Below, piece after piece: positions 37,135 through 49,050 of a stretch of DNA of 64,000 nt (within the stretch, counting starts at the first letter, position 1; the number at the start of each line of letters is the position of its first letter). Origin of the DNA: Hirundichthys speculiger (taxonomy: Eukaryota > Chordata > Actinopteri > Beloniformes > Exocoetidae). Position numbers and translations under genes: made by a program. The stretch spans positions 2,852,001 to 2,916,000 of the forward strand of contig JAGFBZ010000258.1 of assembly GCA_018398805.1 (NCBI GenBank). The letters run 5' to 3'. The notes under the pieces were generated by a model. The model was not told where the DNA came from, did not search any database, and saw only the letters and a list, made by a program, of their open reading frames with translations.

Positions 37135-38289
37135 GTTTAAAATATTTGAGGTTTGCTGCAATGTCTGTAAAAAAGAAAAAAGAAAAAAAAGAAAAAAAGA
37201 GCCTGCCCTGCCATTTAGCGGTTGGTGATGGAAACAATAACAAACATGTATAAACTCCAAAGATACCGTAGGGCTTAACTCAAGTGTTAATTGCATCTGA
37301 CCACCAGCTCTAAACTCCAAGCACAGATCAAGTCAGCTCAGCTACATGGGGCCAGGCCCTCTTTGACGCGATTCAGTTCAAAAAGAAACATCCTACAATT
37401 TACTCTGTCACTGTGGCATGTGTTTTACTGGTTTTGGAAGGTAACCAATAACAGCAGAGTGAGCTGGGAGCAGTGGGAGGGGAAGGCCAATGAAGTTGCT
37501 CCCTGCAGCACATGGAAAATAGAAAGATTAGGCTGCACAGTTGAACAGACCCAGAGAGTTTTTAACCCGTGATCAAAGTAAAACAACTCCACTGTTGTTA
37601 AAATTATATAAATGAATAAAATAATAATAAAACAATTGTAAAAGTCTTCCTGACTCTGCTGGTTCCAGTTCACTTCTGGTTCTAAGTTACACTCTGGCTC
37701 TGGACCATCTCAGGAGTTGCCTTGCTGGGAAAGACCTATTTGAAAATTACATTAACGATATGCTCATGCTCACAACATGTGCATGTGTATTTGCTGTCAG
37801 ATCTTTGTACAGTTTGGAACGTGCAGGTGTGTGTGTGTGTGTGTGTTTTTGTGTGTGTGTCAAAGTCAGCTGTAGGAATGTGCCTACAGCATGTGTGTAA
37901 CAGCAGGGTGTCAGGTCTGAAATCCCAATCTGGATGAATTAAAGTCTGTTTTGCTCTCCACTGTTCACAGTCAGCACACATGTCTTCTTTGCCATACTTT
38001 GCACTCTTTTGTCATCTCTTTTTAGTTCAGGAGTTAAGGCAGCCAGAAAACCTATTCAAAGGACATGTTGTTTGAGTTTTAGGACCCAAAATGCAGGAGC
38101 ACGGAAGGCAGGAGTGTTCAGCATAAAGTCCTTTACTTACTCTCTTGTCCATCACTGATACACCCCACAACTGCAGAGCCATCTGAGTGATTTCTGCAGA
38201 TGACAGGACTCCGACTGGTACTGGACATCTGAGGTATACAGAGTGAAGAGGAATAATGAGACCAAGGACTTTCAAGATTTGGGATGTTA

Positions 38290-40760
38290 GAGCTACACGT
38301 CTATAGTATTAAGGGCAGATGGATGAGGGTTTTGTGGTTCAGGAACAAGGCAGGATGTCTTCCCCAGCACTGGAACCTTCTCCTGGCTCAGGCTGATGTT
38401 GAAGAGGTGCTGCACAATCCCACATATCTGGTTCACTAAAAGCCTTCAGGACTCTGGGGGTGACTTCATCTGGACCAGCAGCCTTGTTCTGCTTCAGTCT
38501 CTACAGCTGCCTCTTCACCTGAGTGCTGGAGACAGACAGACAGGAAGGGGAAGGTGGAGAGGATCCCAGCATCTCCTGATGTGGTTGGAAACAACAATGG
38601 AGCAACAACAAGATCCATGACTGAGGTGGAAGATGACACAGCTGAGATGTGACAGGGAAGCTCTGTTTAACTGGAGACAGGAGAGGAGGATGCTGAGCTT
38701 GTCTCTGAACTGAACCTGTTGAAGAATGTGCTTAACAGTTCAATGTCCGGGCTTTAGAAACAATGTTTTGACATTAGCATGTCCTGGATTACACCATCTG
38801 TTGTTGACAAGCACTGCAGTTCCACTACCCTGATGTTGGGCCACACACCATGTGCTACAGAAAACCGCATGGTCTTCTGAGACAAAAGAAATAATAAAAC
38901 TCAAATCCTCAGCATGCCTGGCGATTTCAGTTTCACACCACGATGTGAAAAGTGATGTCACACCCTCTCACTGGCTGGGGACCCCTCATCTCACAGCGGG
39001 GATCCCGAACGAAGGCGGATCGCAGTCCTGCCACTTAAATATTGCAAGCTTGGTCAGCTTGCTCTCTTTTCCTGCTCCTCGGTTCTCCTGCTTGGACTTT
39101 CTCGACATGACTCAAGACATTCTCTTTTGGCCTACTCCGGCCCGCCACAGATCTCAACCAGCAGCCACGAGGCCTTTCCAGTAACTCTCCAGTGAGCCAC
39201 CGGTAAAAGGAAAGACCACAGAAGCACCAGAAATGAACCGCACACGTATCGACGCAGAGAGAGGTGCGGTTGCGCCACGGGATGACCCGACGGCTCCAGA
39301 CATGTTTTCATAAGAGGACCCGGCTGTGTCGAGTCACAGCAACCTGTACACGCCACGGAAACTGAGAGAACCAGGACAAAAAGGAGCCGCTCTTGCAACC
39401 ACATCCGCGGAGCAAACCCAACAGCGGCTCTGCTGTACCCATTCCAGTCATCTTCCATGGACCCCACAACGCCATCGATCGCTTCCAGAGCAATCCACGT
39501 CCACGAGACTTTTGTGTCTGGGTAGAGCTTCTTAGGTTAGCTATTAGTTTTCATTATTACACTGTTGTTATTGTATATTTTTATTGCTGTTGAGCCCACC
39601 GGTAATTCACCGATGCGCATCCATCCACGGGACGAGCGTGTCTCATCACCACCAGCTGATAGCGCCCTGATTTCCAGAACACACGGTCAGGACGAGAGTG
39701 CGGAAGTCCGCTTCACACTTCAATCTCAGGAGTGATCGCAGCCTCGGTAGTTAGGAATCACTCCATTTAGCCTTTCCTTTCTATCTTTCTCACTAACAAT
39801 CTTCATTTGCTGTCTTGTGGTGCCTCATCGCGTGAGTCAGCGGCCATCTTGGTGAGGGAGGGGATCACTGCGTGATCTCGTCCACCATCTTGGACACCAT
39901 TCTCACACTAACACACACACACCTACACACACTCGTATACACGCACAAACACTCACATGCACACACGCACATATCTATAGTTTACAGCACACATGCTGAT
40001 ATATTGACACTCTTTTCCCTTTTAATGTTCAATTATGCTAGTTTAGTTATTCTTTTGTAGTAGATATCAGGATCTTGATTCAAGTGTTATTCAATTAATA
40101 TTTGTGTTAATAAATTCTGATACATTTTAATGATAGAAGTTGTTTGTGGTTATTTTGCACAGCTCTGTAATACTCGCTGGTTGAAGAAGTCTGTGTTTAG
40201 ACTCACACCTTCTCTGCTGCTCTATTGCGCCACACCTGGTCACAGGCTGGCACGCATAGACCAACAGCCACTTTGAGACTGTGCCATTTAGTCCTTTTTT
40301 ACCTGATTTATCAGGTGGTGCCCCGTTTAAATTTATTAACTTTGTTTATACCGTTCTGGTTATTAGCAGCTGTCTCTCAAGACAGTTGGTAATAACCCCC
40401 TTTTATGACTAAACGAGCACGTTATACGCTCTATTGCACAACACTGAAAACCGGACAGATGTTGCTGTCGGGAATATGCCCTCCTGCAGCCATGTCTCGG
40501 TAAAACACATAACAACGCATTGCCTAAGCTCCTAATTTGTCCTTGTTAGCTCTCCAAGCTCATCTATTTTTTTGGAAGAGATCTCACACTCACCGTTTTG
40601 ATGGATCTCTCTCTGCTTTGCTCCTGCTCTATATCCACGACAACTACTCTTCAACTCACTGGGGAATTGCGGTCTCGGTCTGGTTATAATGTGTGCTCTT
40701 AAAATCTCCTTCAGCTGCTCCCACTTGTAAACAACACTCACGTTTCTATGGTTCATAAAA
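38290..40760 (-). mobile_element. L2/Rex-like LINE (endonuclease + start of RT), split by an insertion
   Basis: Minus-strand order is as expected for ORF2. KIDELGELTRTN and then CFTETWLQEG come from 40470-40570, the APE endonuclease start (family CFTETWL). GSGTAVLVNNRWCNPGH at about 38770-38830 continues the endonuclease (family GGGLCVLVNNRWC). RLKQNKAAGPDEVTPRVLKA at about 38440-38500 is the opening of the RT domain. Stops and frameshifts make it inactive. The endonuclease part is interrupted between 38868 and 40446 by foreign DNA. Confidence 0.85.
38869..40445. mobile_element. Unclassified 1,577-bp insertion with 8-bp direct repeats
   Basis: GAAAACCG occurs at 38861-38868 and 40446-40453. 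On the minus strand the LINE endonuclease reads ETWLQEG ... VRF up to this octamer on one side and resumes after it on the other, so the segment is an insertion with an 8-bp target duplication. Its ends (CATGGTCTTC left; reverse complement of right AGTGTTGTGCAATAG) do not form convincing inverted repeats, and TG...CA LTR ends do not fit. It contains a CA-rich stretch (39900-39970), an AATAAA at about 40109-40114 and TTTAAATTTA near 40326. No transposase or retroviral domain was recognised. An 8-bp duplication suggests a hAT-like or related element with eroded ends. Confidence 0.65.
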
Positions 40761-42184
40761 GGTGGTCAAAATTGACAAAGTAATGAAAGAAATCTCTCAA
40801 GTAGCACAGCATCTAAACCGGTATAAAAAATAATTCAAAAATCTATGTTGTCAATGAATAAAACTAAGTATAAAAAACTGGAAAACACTTGCACTGGAGA
40901 TTATAGTTTTCATTTTGAAATCTCAAATTTTGGTGAAATACATTGACACTTTCCTCAAAGAGCAGTCCATTGTCAAATATTTTCTCTGAAACGTGCATTT
41001 CAGGGCAACAAATTTAGGCGATATTTTTTACATGAAGTTTGTTGAATGTTTGATGTGCACAATGTGAATGTTTATGGAAGAACATTTCATTAATATTAAA
41101 CATATATTTTATTATGCTCTTTGAAATAGCTCCAACTGAGTCCACATTTAATGATGAATCTGAGTTTGTGTTGCACTGATGGAGATGCACACGAATATAA
41201 TTTTTCAGCTTTAATGCAAACCCTTATCATTAGTCTAAATGAAATACTAAAACGTTTTCACAACTGGCTGTGAGAGACCAAAAGCAGAGGTGGTAAGAAG
41301 AGGAGATTTGCAGGCGAGGAAGAGAAATCTCAAAACAAGTGAAGGATGAGTTTAGCATGAAAAAAAAATTAGAACAGGATGAAGAGGTCAAGATTAGAAA
41401 TATAAATCAGTTTCTTTGGGGCAGACGAGAAGGAGAATGAGAAAATGAAAGAAAAAATGTCTTTTGGAAGAAAGAAAAGGAGAGGAAATAGGAAAGGACA
41501 AGAAAGACAGCTGTCCAACAACAACTTGTTCAAGCCAGCAAACTGCATGATCCACTAAAGAAGTGTCTTTACTTCTTCCTTCTCATGCTCTTTGCATTCA
41601 GTGGTCAGTCAGATTACAGCATGCACTGAAAATATAATCACTTCTTCATAATCCTTCATGCAAAATATATCTGCTGCAGCAACTGTTTAGATACAGCGAA
41701 GCACTGGTTTCCATTCACAAGGTTTTCATGGAGGTTCTCACAAGAATAATATTTAAAAAGGCTGCTTATTATAAAAATAAGGCCACTGAAGTATCTCACT
41801 CAAATGAGATGCTGCTGTTGAGAGGCCAGGGCACTAATGAGCTTGGCAATGTTTTATTTATTTATTTATTTAAAGGCAGTACAAATGTCAAAGCTTTTAG
41901 CAACATGCAATAAAGTAAGTCACATTTGTTACTTATTTATAGGGAAATTATTATAACTATTAACTTTGTGGGTTAAAGCCTTGTTTGTCTTGAGTCATTC
42001 CTGAACAATTTTTGAGGGAAAAGGGGTGTTTTGTTTGGAGGAAGCTGTTACCATAACTACTGGTCTGTATGACTGTTCAGGTGGGTTGTAAGAAAGGGAC
42101 AGTCCTTATACTTGCCAGGGCCCAGGATTTCTCGCAGAGCATTTCAGTGTAACAAGGTGACCGATGTTATTCACTCTCAGTTGT

Positions 42185-43290
42185 CGATCGTCTAGACAAG
42201 TCAAGGCAAGTTTATCTGTATAGCACATTTCATACACAAAGGCAACTCAAAAGTGCTTTACAAAGGCATTAAGATGAAAAGAATAGAAAGGAAGAAAATT
42301 CAATAGATAAATGCAGCATAAGAATGCAAATAAAATCCATGATAAAATCAGGAAAAAAAACTGATAAAGTAATAAAAAGCTGAGAATATAGAAAGTAAAA
42401 ACAGTGCAGTAACAGGAGCAGCATGGAAAGACTAAAGAAAGGCACAGGAAAACAGCAGAGCTTTCAGATCAACTTTAATAATGTGTACAGTTGGGGCACA
42501 TTTCATTTAAACAAGAAGTTTATTCCATCTGTGTACAGAATAGTAGCTAAATGCCTCTTCATCCTGTTTGGTCCTAACTCAAGGTTCTACCAGCTGACTG
42601 CCTCCTGAAGATCTCAGAGCTCTGCTTGGTTTATATTCTACAGGAAGATCAGGAACGTATTCTGGCCTCATATTGTTTATTGATTTGTAAACTAACAACA
42701 ACACTTTAAAGTATATTCTGCAGGTAACTGGTAGCCAGCATCAGGATCTCAGAACAGCAGTAATGTGCTCAGATTTCCTGGTTCTTGTTAGAACTCTGGC
42801 AGCAGCGTTCTGGATGAGCTGAGGCCGTCTAATTGTCTTTTTTTGAAGACCAGACAGAAGAGTGTTAGAGTAGTCAAGTCTGCTTGAGATGAAGCCATGG
42901 ATGAGCTTCTCTAAATCTGCTCTGGACATCAGATCTCTGACTCTTAATATCTATTTTAGGTGATAAAAAAGCTGTTTTAGTTACAGTCTTGATGTGGCTG
43001 CTGAAGCTCAGCTCTGAGTCACTTAAAACTCCAAGATTTCTAACCAGGGTTTTTGTCTCGAGCCCTCTGGATTCAACCTGGGTAGTTATTTTAGTTCTGT
43101 TTTGTTACCAAGTAGGATTGTTTCTGTCTTGTCTTGATTTAATTGAAGAAAGCTTGATTACATCCAGCTATTATTTTGCTTAAAGCACTGACAGAGTCAG
43201 TCTAATGGACCAGAGTCATTTTGGTAAAGAGCCGAGTAAATCTGAGTGTCATCTGCATAGCTGTGGTAAACAACACTGGTGAATAACAAC
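42185..43290 (-). mobile_element. L2/CR1-like LINE RT fragment with 3' end, antisense
   Basis: Minus-strand reading gives YADDTQIYSAL (YADD catalytic motif at 43248-43259), followed by LGV-like and HIKTV segments. It then gives DLEKLIHGFISSRLDYSNTL and NAAARVLTRTRKSEHIT at 42741-42920. These match the C-terminal half of fish L2-type RT (FISSRLDYCNALLSG, QNAAARVLTRTRKxEHITP). The 3' untranslated tail (AAGGCAAGTTTATCTGTATA region, 42200-42260 on the plus strand) is present. Stops occur between blocks, so it is defunct, but its C-terminal part is well preserved. Confidence 0.88.
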
Positions 43291-45354
43291 CTATTTGAGG
43301 AAAAATCCCTTTTGTTGTTTTCAGTTTTGTGTTAAGAAACAATTCATGTTTTGCTGTCATCTCTTTTTGTACTCATCAATTTTGTTGGGGTAAAGATCTT
43401 TTGAGTTACATGAATAAAATGTGCAGACACACTAAGATGCTTCGCTGTCTTCAGCTTCCTGCTGCTGGAAGCTTTGCTGAAGGCTCAAGGTGAATGCAAT
43501 AAATCCACTTTAATTCTCCTGAGCCGCTCTGTCCTCATTTTTCTTTTTTGTAAATCTCCTTCCCTACTGGTCTCTTCCTAAGCCTACAACCACTTCATGC
43601 ACTCTTTCCTCCATCCCTCCCATCCTTCCAACTGGAATTCCTTCCCTCTGTTCATTCCATTCTTCTTTTTCACTCTCATTCCTACCTACATTGCATCCTT
43701 CCTTCCCTGCAGTCTCCTGTCTTAGCGTACATCTGTGTGGAAATGCCATTACGAGCTGATCTCTGTCTGGCAGGCTGTATTTCTACCTATTTTTCCATCT
43801 GTGTCATCACAGATGTCACTACATACTGAAACTAATCAATGATGTGTGTGACTGCATGTTGCCAAAGATCCTATTTTCAACGGCTCAGTCAAGGGAACGG
43901 CATCTCTGCTTTTTACAAGGATCGCTCACAACATGACTGGAGGCGAACAAGTCGCACACAAACATGCACACATACCATGTCAGCTGTTTCACAAATAAAA
44001 GAATTTCATCGTGCTTTCAGAAATAACCTCACACAAATGCAAACACGTCGTCTCTCACAAATACATGTTCACACACCAAAGAGGCACACACTTTGATCCC
44101 TTCAGACAGCAATGAGTTTAATCCACATCTTCAGTGTGCCAAAGTTGGTGTGTGTGTATGTGTCAAGCATTTTTGAGGGCTTAGTATGACAAAAAAGAAA
44201 GGGCACGCGGTTTTGACACTTAGCTTTACAAGCTGAAATCATGGTGCCTCGCTTTCTGTCTCGTTCTCCATTTTTTTTTATCTGCTCTTTGTGCTTGGCT
44301 CTTTCGGCCTCTTTGTCTCTTACTTTGTCCTCTTTGATTTTTTTCTTTTTAAACTCTTGCTTACAAGAAACTGAGAGGGAGTAGAGTCAGTAAAACGGGA
44401 CCAATAAAAGATGTTCTGCAGTTAGAAGTTATATTTTTAAAACAGGGTTTTCTTATTGTCTCTAAAGCCATGCAAACCATTGATCTTCAAATGATTAAAC
44501 TGCAAAGAAAAGGAGAAAATTTCCTTTTGTGGGGCTGACTGAGTGCATTGTTCAAGCATTATTTTATGTGCCATTTTTGCATATAGTGCAATTTTTTTTT
44601 CTCTCACCAAGTAGTTGAATGGATTTAGAAATAGCACTAGAGACAAGAACAAGAGATCACAACCAAAAGTAACAAGTGGAGAGAAGAAAAACAGATAAAG
44701 GAAAAAAGGATGCGGCAAAACCTAAACTCGCCTGTTTTCCACAGCTGATTACAGGTTATGCGAGCCAGGCCATCAAACAGATCATTAAACTGCATTTAAA
44801 GAGGGAGAGGAAGTGAGGTAAAAGGAAAACATATCAAAAGCAGATAACGAAACATGCACTTTTTCTTTCAAAGCCTGTGATTGTATGTTGAAAGTGCCGC
44901 ATGAGTAAATTCTGTTCTGGAAATGAAATTTAAACCGTGCAGGGAGGCAGAACCGACCAATAATCAATAGTTGAACATGCTTTGAAAACAAAGTTATTGT
45001 GCAATAAAAAGATCAGTTACAGCAAAAAACTAACCCTATATTTCTTACATCAACAATATAATCACTGTCGTAAATCAGTGCATGACTGCAGTAAAAAAAA
45101 AAAAAGATTTTATTTTCCTTCTGTAATGGAAAAGTTGGCTCATATAACGTCACAATATGCACATTTGTGGATATCCAAAGTTTTTTTTTTAATTATCTGT
45201 TGATGTCATTATTGTTGAGCTACACAAGTGTTAAACCTTCATGTTTGTTAAAAGAATAGAACATGTATGAATTGTAGCATACATACAGGAATAGAATTAA
45301 AAAGGGACTAAAAAGGTTACTGAAGAATGTACATTAAATCAAAAATATAGACTA

Positions 45355-45384
45355 TCTCTCTCTCTCTTTCTCTCTCTCTCTCTT

Positions 45385-45454
<70 letters not shown>

Positions 45455-45662
45455 TTGCACATGTCAGTGAATACGTATATGTATATTGCACACGATAGAA
45501 ATTAGTCACATTGTCCAGGTTCAGGGATATGGGATGTTGTGCGTGTGTGTGTGTTGGGGGCAGGTTTACTGAGAGCGGTGCTGATTGTACAGTCTCTATG
45601 TATGTATGTATGTATGTATATGTATGTGTGTATGTGTATGTATATATGTATATGTATGTATG

Positions 45663-45714
<52 letters not shown>

Positions 45715-45774
45715 GTATATATATATATATGTGTGTATATATATATGTATATGTATCATATATACATATATATG

Positions 45775-45806
<32 letters not shown>

Positions 45807-45927
45807 TGTATATATATGTATAGTATATATATATATGTATATATATATATATCTGTATATATACATATATATGTCTATGTATCTATATATATGTGATATG
45901 TATATATATCATATATACTCTATAATG

Positions 45928-45970
<43 letters not shown>

Positions 45971-45982
45971 CTATGGTGTGTG

Positions 45983-46015
<33 letters not shown>

Positions 46016-46041
46016 ATGTATATATGTATATATATATATAA
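45355..46041. repeat. Large compound simple-repeat locus: (CT)n, (TA)n and GTATA-type satellite
   Basis: A (CT) tract (about 45355-45384) passes into a (TA) tract of about 64 bp (45387-45450). After about 145 bp of unique sequence, a GTAT/TATA array runs from 45597 to about 46041. All open frames here (strings of Tyr, Ile, Met) come from the repeat and are not genes. Such AT arrays are length-unstable and hard to assemble. Confidence 0.95.
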
Positions 46042-46617
46042 TAAAGCGACAAAGACAGTTTAAAAAAACTGAAATGTCTAATATGAGTTACAGATGTGTT
46101 TACAACAAACCTTTAGTTATAGGATTCTTGAAAATCACTGAAGAGGTTTAGTATGTCATTTTTTAAGTATTCAATTGCTACAGAAAAGGTCAAGTAAAAA
46201 GGTAAATATTCTGCATCTATTCTGCATCTACCTTGTTTTATGTTTTCACAAAGCTCAGTGTGTTTCACAGTCACACTCATACATACATCCATGTATTCCT
46301 TCATCCATACCTTGGTCATTTTGTTGACACATAAAAACCAAGTGCCAACAGCCGACCGCTAACTGTTGACCTTTCCAGGGCAAAACTGTCCACATGACGG
46401 ACATGCAGGTGGAATACGCCCTCAGTCGACATAACTTCTTCTTCGTTTGAATGTATAAAGGTAGACGTATCACTACAGCAATTCATACCATGTCTAATGG
46501 GACATTGTTTGTTTGGTTTTTATGTACTTAAATTCATCTGGTTGTTTTTTAAAACATTTGTTTTAAGAAGTGTAATTCTTACATATAGCAGTTTAAAACT
46601 ACAGTATTCCATCTAAT

Positions 46618-46700
46618 GTGATGTTGTCCTGGGGATCCTTGGGTCCTGGCATCCATATGGATGTTCATTTGACATGTACCACCCACCTAAACACTACTGC
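46618..46700 (+). mobile_element. Tc1-like transposase nucleotide remnant
   Basis: GGGGATCCTTGGGTCCTGGC, then ATCCATATGGATGTTCATTT, then GACATGTACCACCCACCTAA matches a frequent fish Tc1-like element whose consensus continues ACATTGTTGCAGACCATG. The match fades after about 46700. Only a short internal piece remains. Confidence 0.55.
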
Positions 46701-47231
46701 AGAGGAAGCATTGCTTCCACAAGCCACTGTACTTCATGAAAGACCTGAGTGGCAGGGCCCTGGGGGAAGAGCCACCCCCACCCCACCACAGAGGGCCCTG
46801 CCACTCTGAGAGCCCGAACACCAAAGTCCCGAGGTCTTAGTCCATCGTCTGTGACAGGGTATGGTACTGGTTTGAGCCACGTGTAGTGGAGCTCTATGAC
46901 AGTGAATAGCGAAGAAACAGATCCTTTTTGAATAGTCATTTCTAAGTTGCAAATGAAATGAAGGAGTCAAGAAATCATAGGAAAGGATTCACAGGTGTCC
47001 ATTACTATCACAGCTTAGTGTTACAGGAGCACTGACAGATAGCTGGCAGCTGTCTTGGTCACAGTAGGAAAGCATAGAAATGGATTTACTGTATGAAACC
47101 ACAGTGAAGACAAAACTACATATTTAGTCACACTTTTTAGTTTGTGTGTGGTCTCATGGAAAGAGCAAACTCCAGCAGACCATGGATAAAGCATTTTTAC
47201 ACTTTTCTTATTAGTTGCAGTGTGGGTTTTT

Positions 47232-47233
<2 letters not shown>

Positions 47234-47264
<31 letters not shown>

Positions 47265-47641
47265 TGAACAGCAGGTACGAAGAAAGAGGCGAAAGAGCAA
47301 GAGAAGTTTTTAGGAGAAGAAAGGGAGTGAGAAAAAGCGAGAATGTGTCAAGAACAGATCCTCATTCTGTCATGCAGTAGTCCCACCTGCCCTCTTCTCC
47401 ATCTCGCTCTCTTATCCCTCCTTCCTGCCTTTGTCTCTCTGCCTCCCTTTTCTGCCTCTCCTCCCTCTCCCCCTTCATGTCTCTTTGATTTGTTTTCCTC
47501 CCCAAATCCTCCAGTTATTTTATTCCCTTCCCTGTCAATGCACTTTTTGAGTGTGTGTGTGTCTGAGAGGGAGAGAGAAAAGCTTCCCTTAAGGAGATGT
47601 TGTACATCAGAGAGGCTTAAAAAAAATCGGCAAGAAGGCTT

Positions 47642-47674
<33 letters not shown>
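47234..47674. repeat. (GT)n and (CA)n microsatellites bracketing a pyrimidine-rich stretch
   Basis: A GT tract at 47234-47263 and a CA tract at 47644-47674 lie about 380 bp apart in inverted sense. The 47375-47540 stretch between them is C/T-rich. The two tracts could pair as a long weak stem in RNA, but no function is indicated. Confidence 0.9.
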
Positions 47675-47675
<1 letters not shown>

Positions 47676-48951
47676 CCTCTGCACCAGCTTTAACCCATTT
47701 CCCTAACACTTCCATCTGACGGTCTCATCCTCTGGCTCCATACTAAATCATTCATGTCCACCGTGTCTGACCCACTTGTATTATAGTTTCAGACACAAAT
47801 GGGTTAGACACAGTTCTCAAAGAGACCCCGTCAAAAATCCCACTGTTCTCTGTGTGTTATTAAACATGATCAGGCTGCTTTCATCAACGTTTCCAACGAA
47901 ACAAGACCTGGCTGCTGTCTTGGCTGTATGCAAATTTTCCAGCCCTCTCAGTTCTTATAGACATCATACAAAAAAACGTAAAGTTTCAACACATTTCTGA
48001 TTTTGGCATCGCATACAAGGCACTGAAGTCATTATTCACATTATTCAATTCAAAATAAGACTTGTCAGTGGCGAACTGTTCCAAAGGTCTGAATCCATAT
48101 AGCCAGTGTACCAGGTGTTGAGCATATTTTCTTATAAGCTTATAAGCTGTGTTATAGTTCTGTGCGGTGAAACTTAGTGTTGGCCCTGTTGCAGGAGGCA
48201 GCCACAGTAAATAGTTTACTATAAACCAAAGCTTTATTGGCTGTCTTCACTTTGATGCTGCACACATGGCATGCCAGCAATAACAAATGTTCTGTAAAAC
48301 CTGCTGTGATGTTTGCATTCATTTCACTGTGTTTTCTCTTGTAAGGTTATAAAACAGGAGTTGTATGTTTGGGACATGATGTGATATCGTGAAAGAGGGA
48401 GTGGACTTGCAAGTACAAAGTGGTGCAAAGCCTCACCTTAAAGGAGCTATTTACTCAATGTCAGAAATATACTTAGTTGCATTAAATTAAATGCATAATG
48501 TGTAGGGAGAGTGAGTGTGTGTAAGACAAAGAAAACGAGGGAGTCAGCTCAAGGCAGATTAAAATAGGAGGGCTTACTGCACTCCAGTTGTCTGCCGCAG
48601 GACTGAAGCTGTCAGCTGGGCGAGAAATACATCTCAGCAGGATTCAGCTCAGGAGACCCAGGAAGTCACAGCTCGAATGTGTGTGAGTGTGTGTGTGTGT
48701 TGGAGAGGGAAAGGGTGAGGAAAAGGGGACAACATGAAGTGAAACAAAAACTGAAGGAAGAATTAGAAATGAATTTAGAAGGTATGAATCTAAATGTAAA
48801 CCTTCATTGAAAATGATTTATGCACAGTCACGAACAGCAGACTAGTCATAAAGGTTTTTTGTGTGTGTGGTCTCTCAGCTAATGCAGAAGGGGAGTCAAG
48901 GGCATGGCAAAAAAGCTATAAGATAGGGAGGAATCAGTTTTCCTCTTCTTC

Positions 48952-49050
48952 CTCTTTCATTCAATCAATCAGATTTATTTAGAAACCATTTAAAAAACAA
49001 CAGCAGTCAACCAAAGTGCTGTACAATTAAAATGAAGACATTATATTAAA
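48952..49050 (+). mobile_element. LINE/SINE tail fragment
   Basis: CAATCAATCAGATTTATTTA with CATTTAAAAAACAACAGCAG and CCAAAGTGCTGTACAATTAA is the familiar fish repeat tail (ATTTAAAACAACAGxxGTxxACCAAAGTGCTGTACA). The coding part is absent. Orientation is uncertain; the plus sign follows the direction of the tail-like text only. Confidence 0.6.

Noticed and set aside
45539..46041. Several 60-100-codon frames of Tyr/Ile/Met
   Set aside because: Direct translations of the TATA/GTAT satellite.
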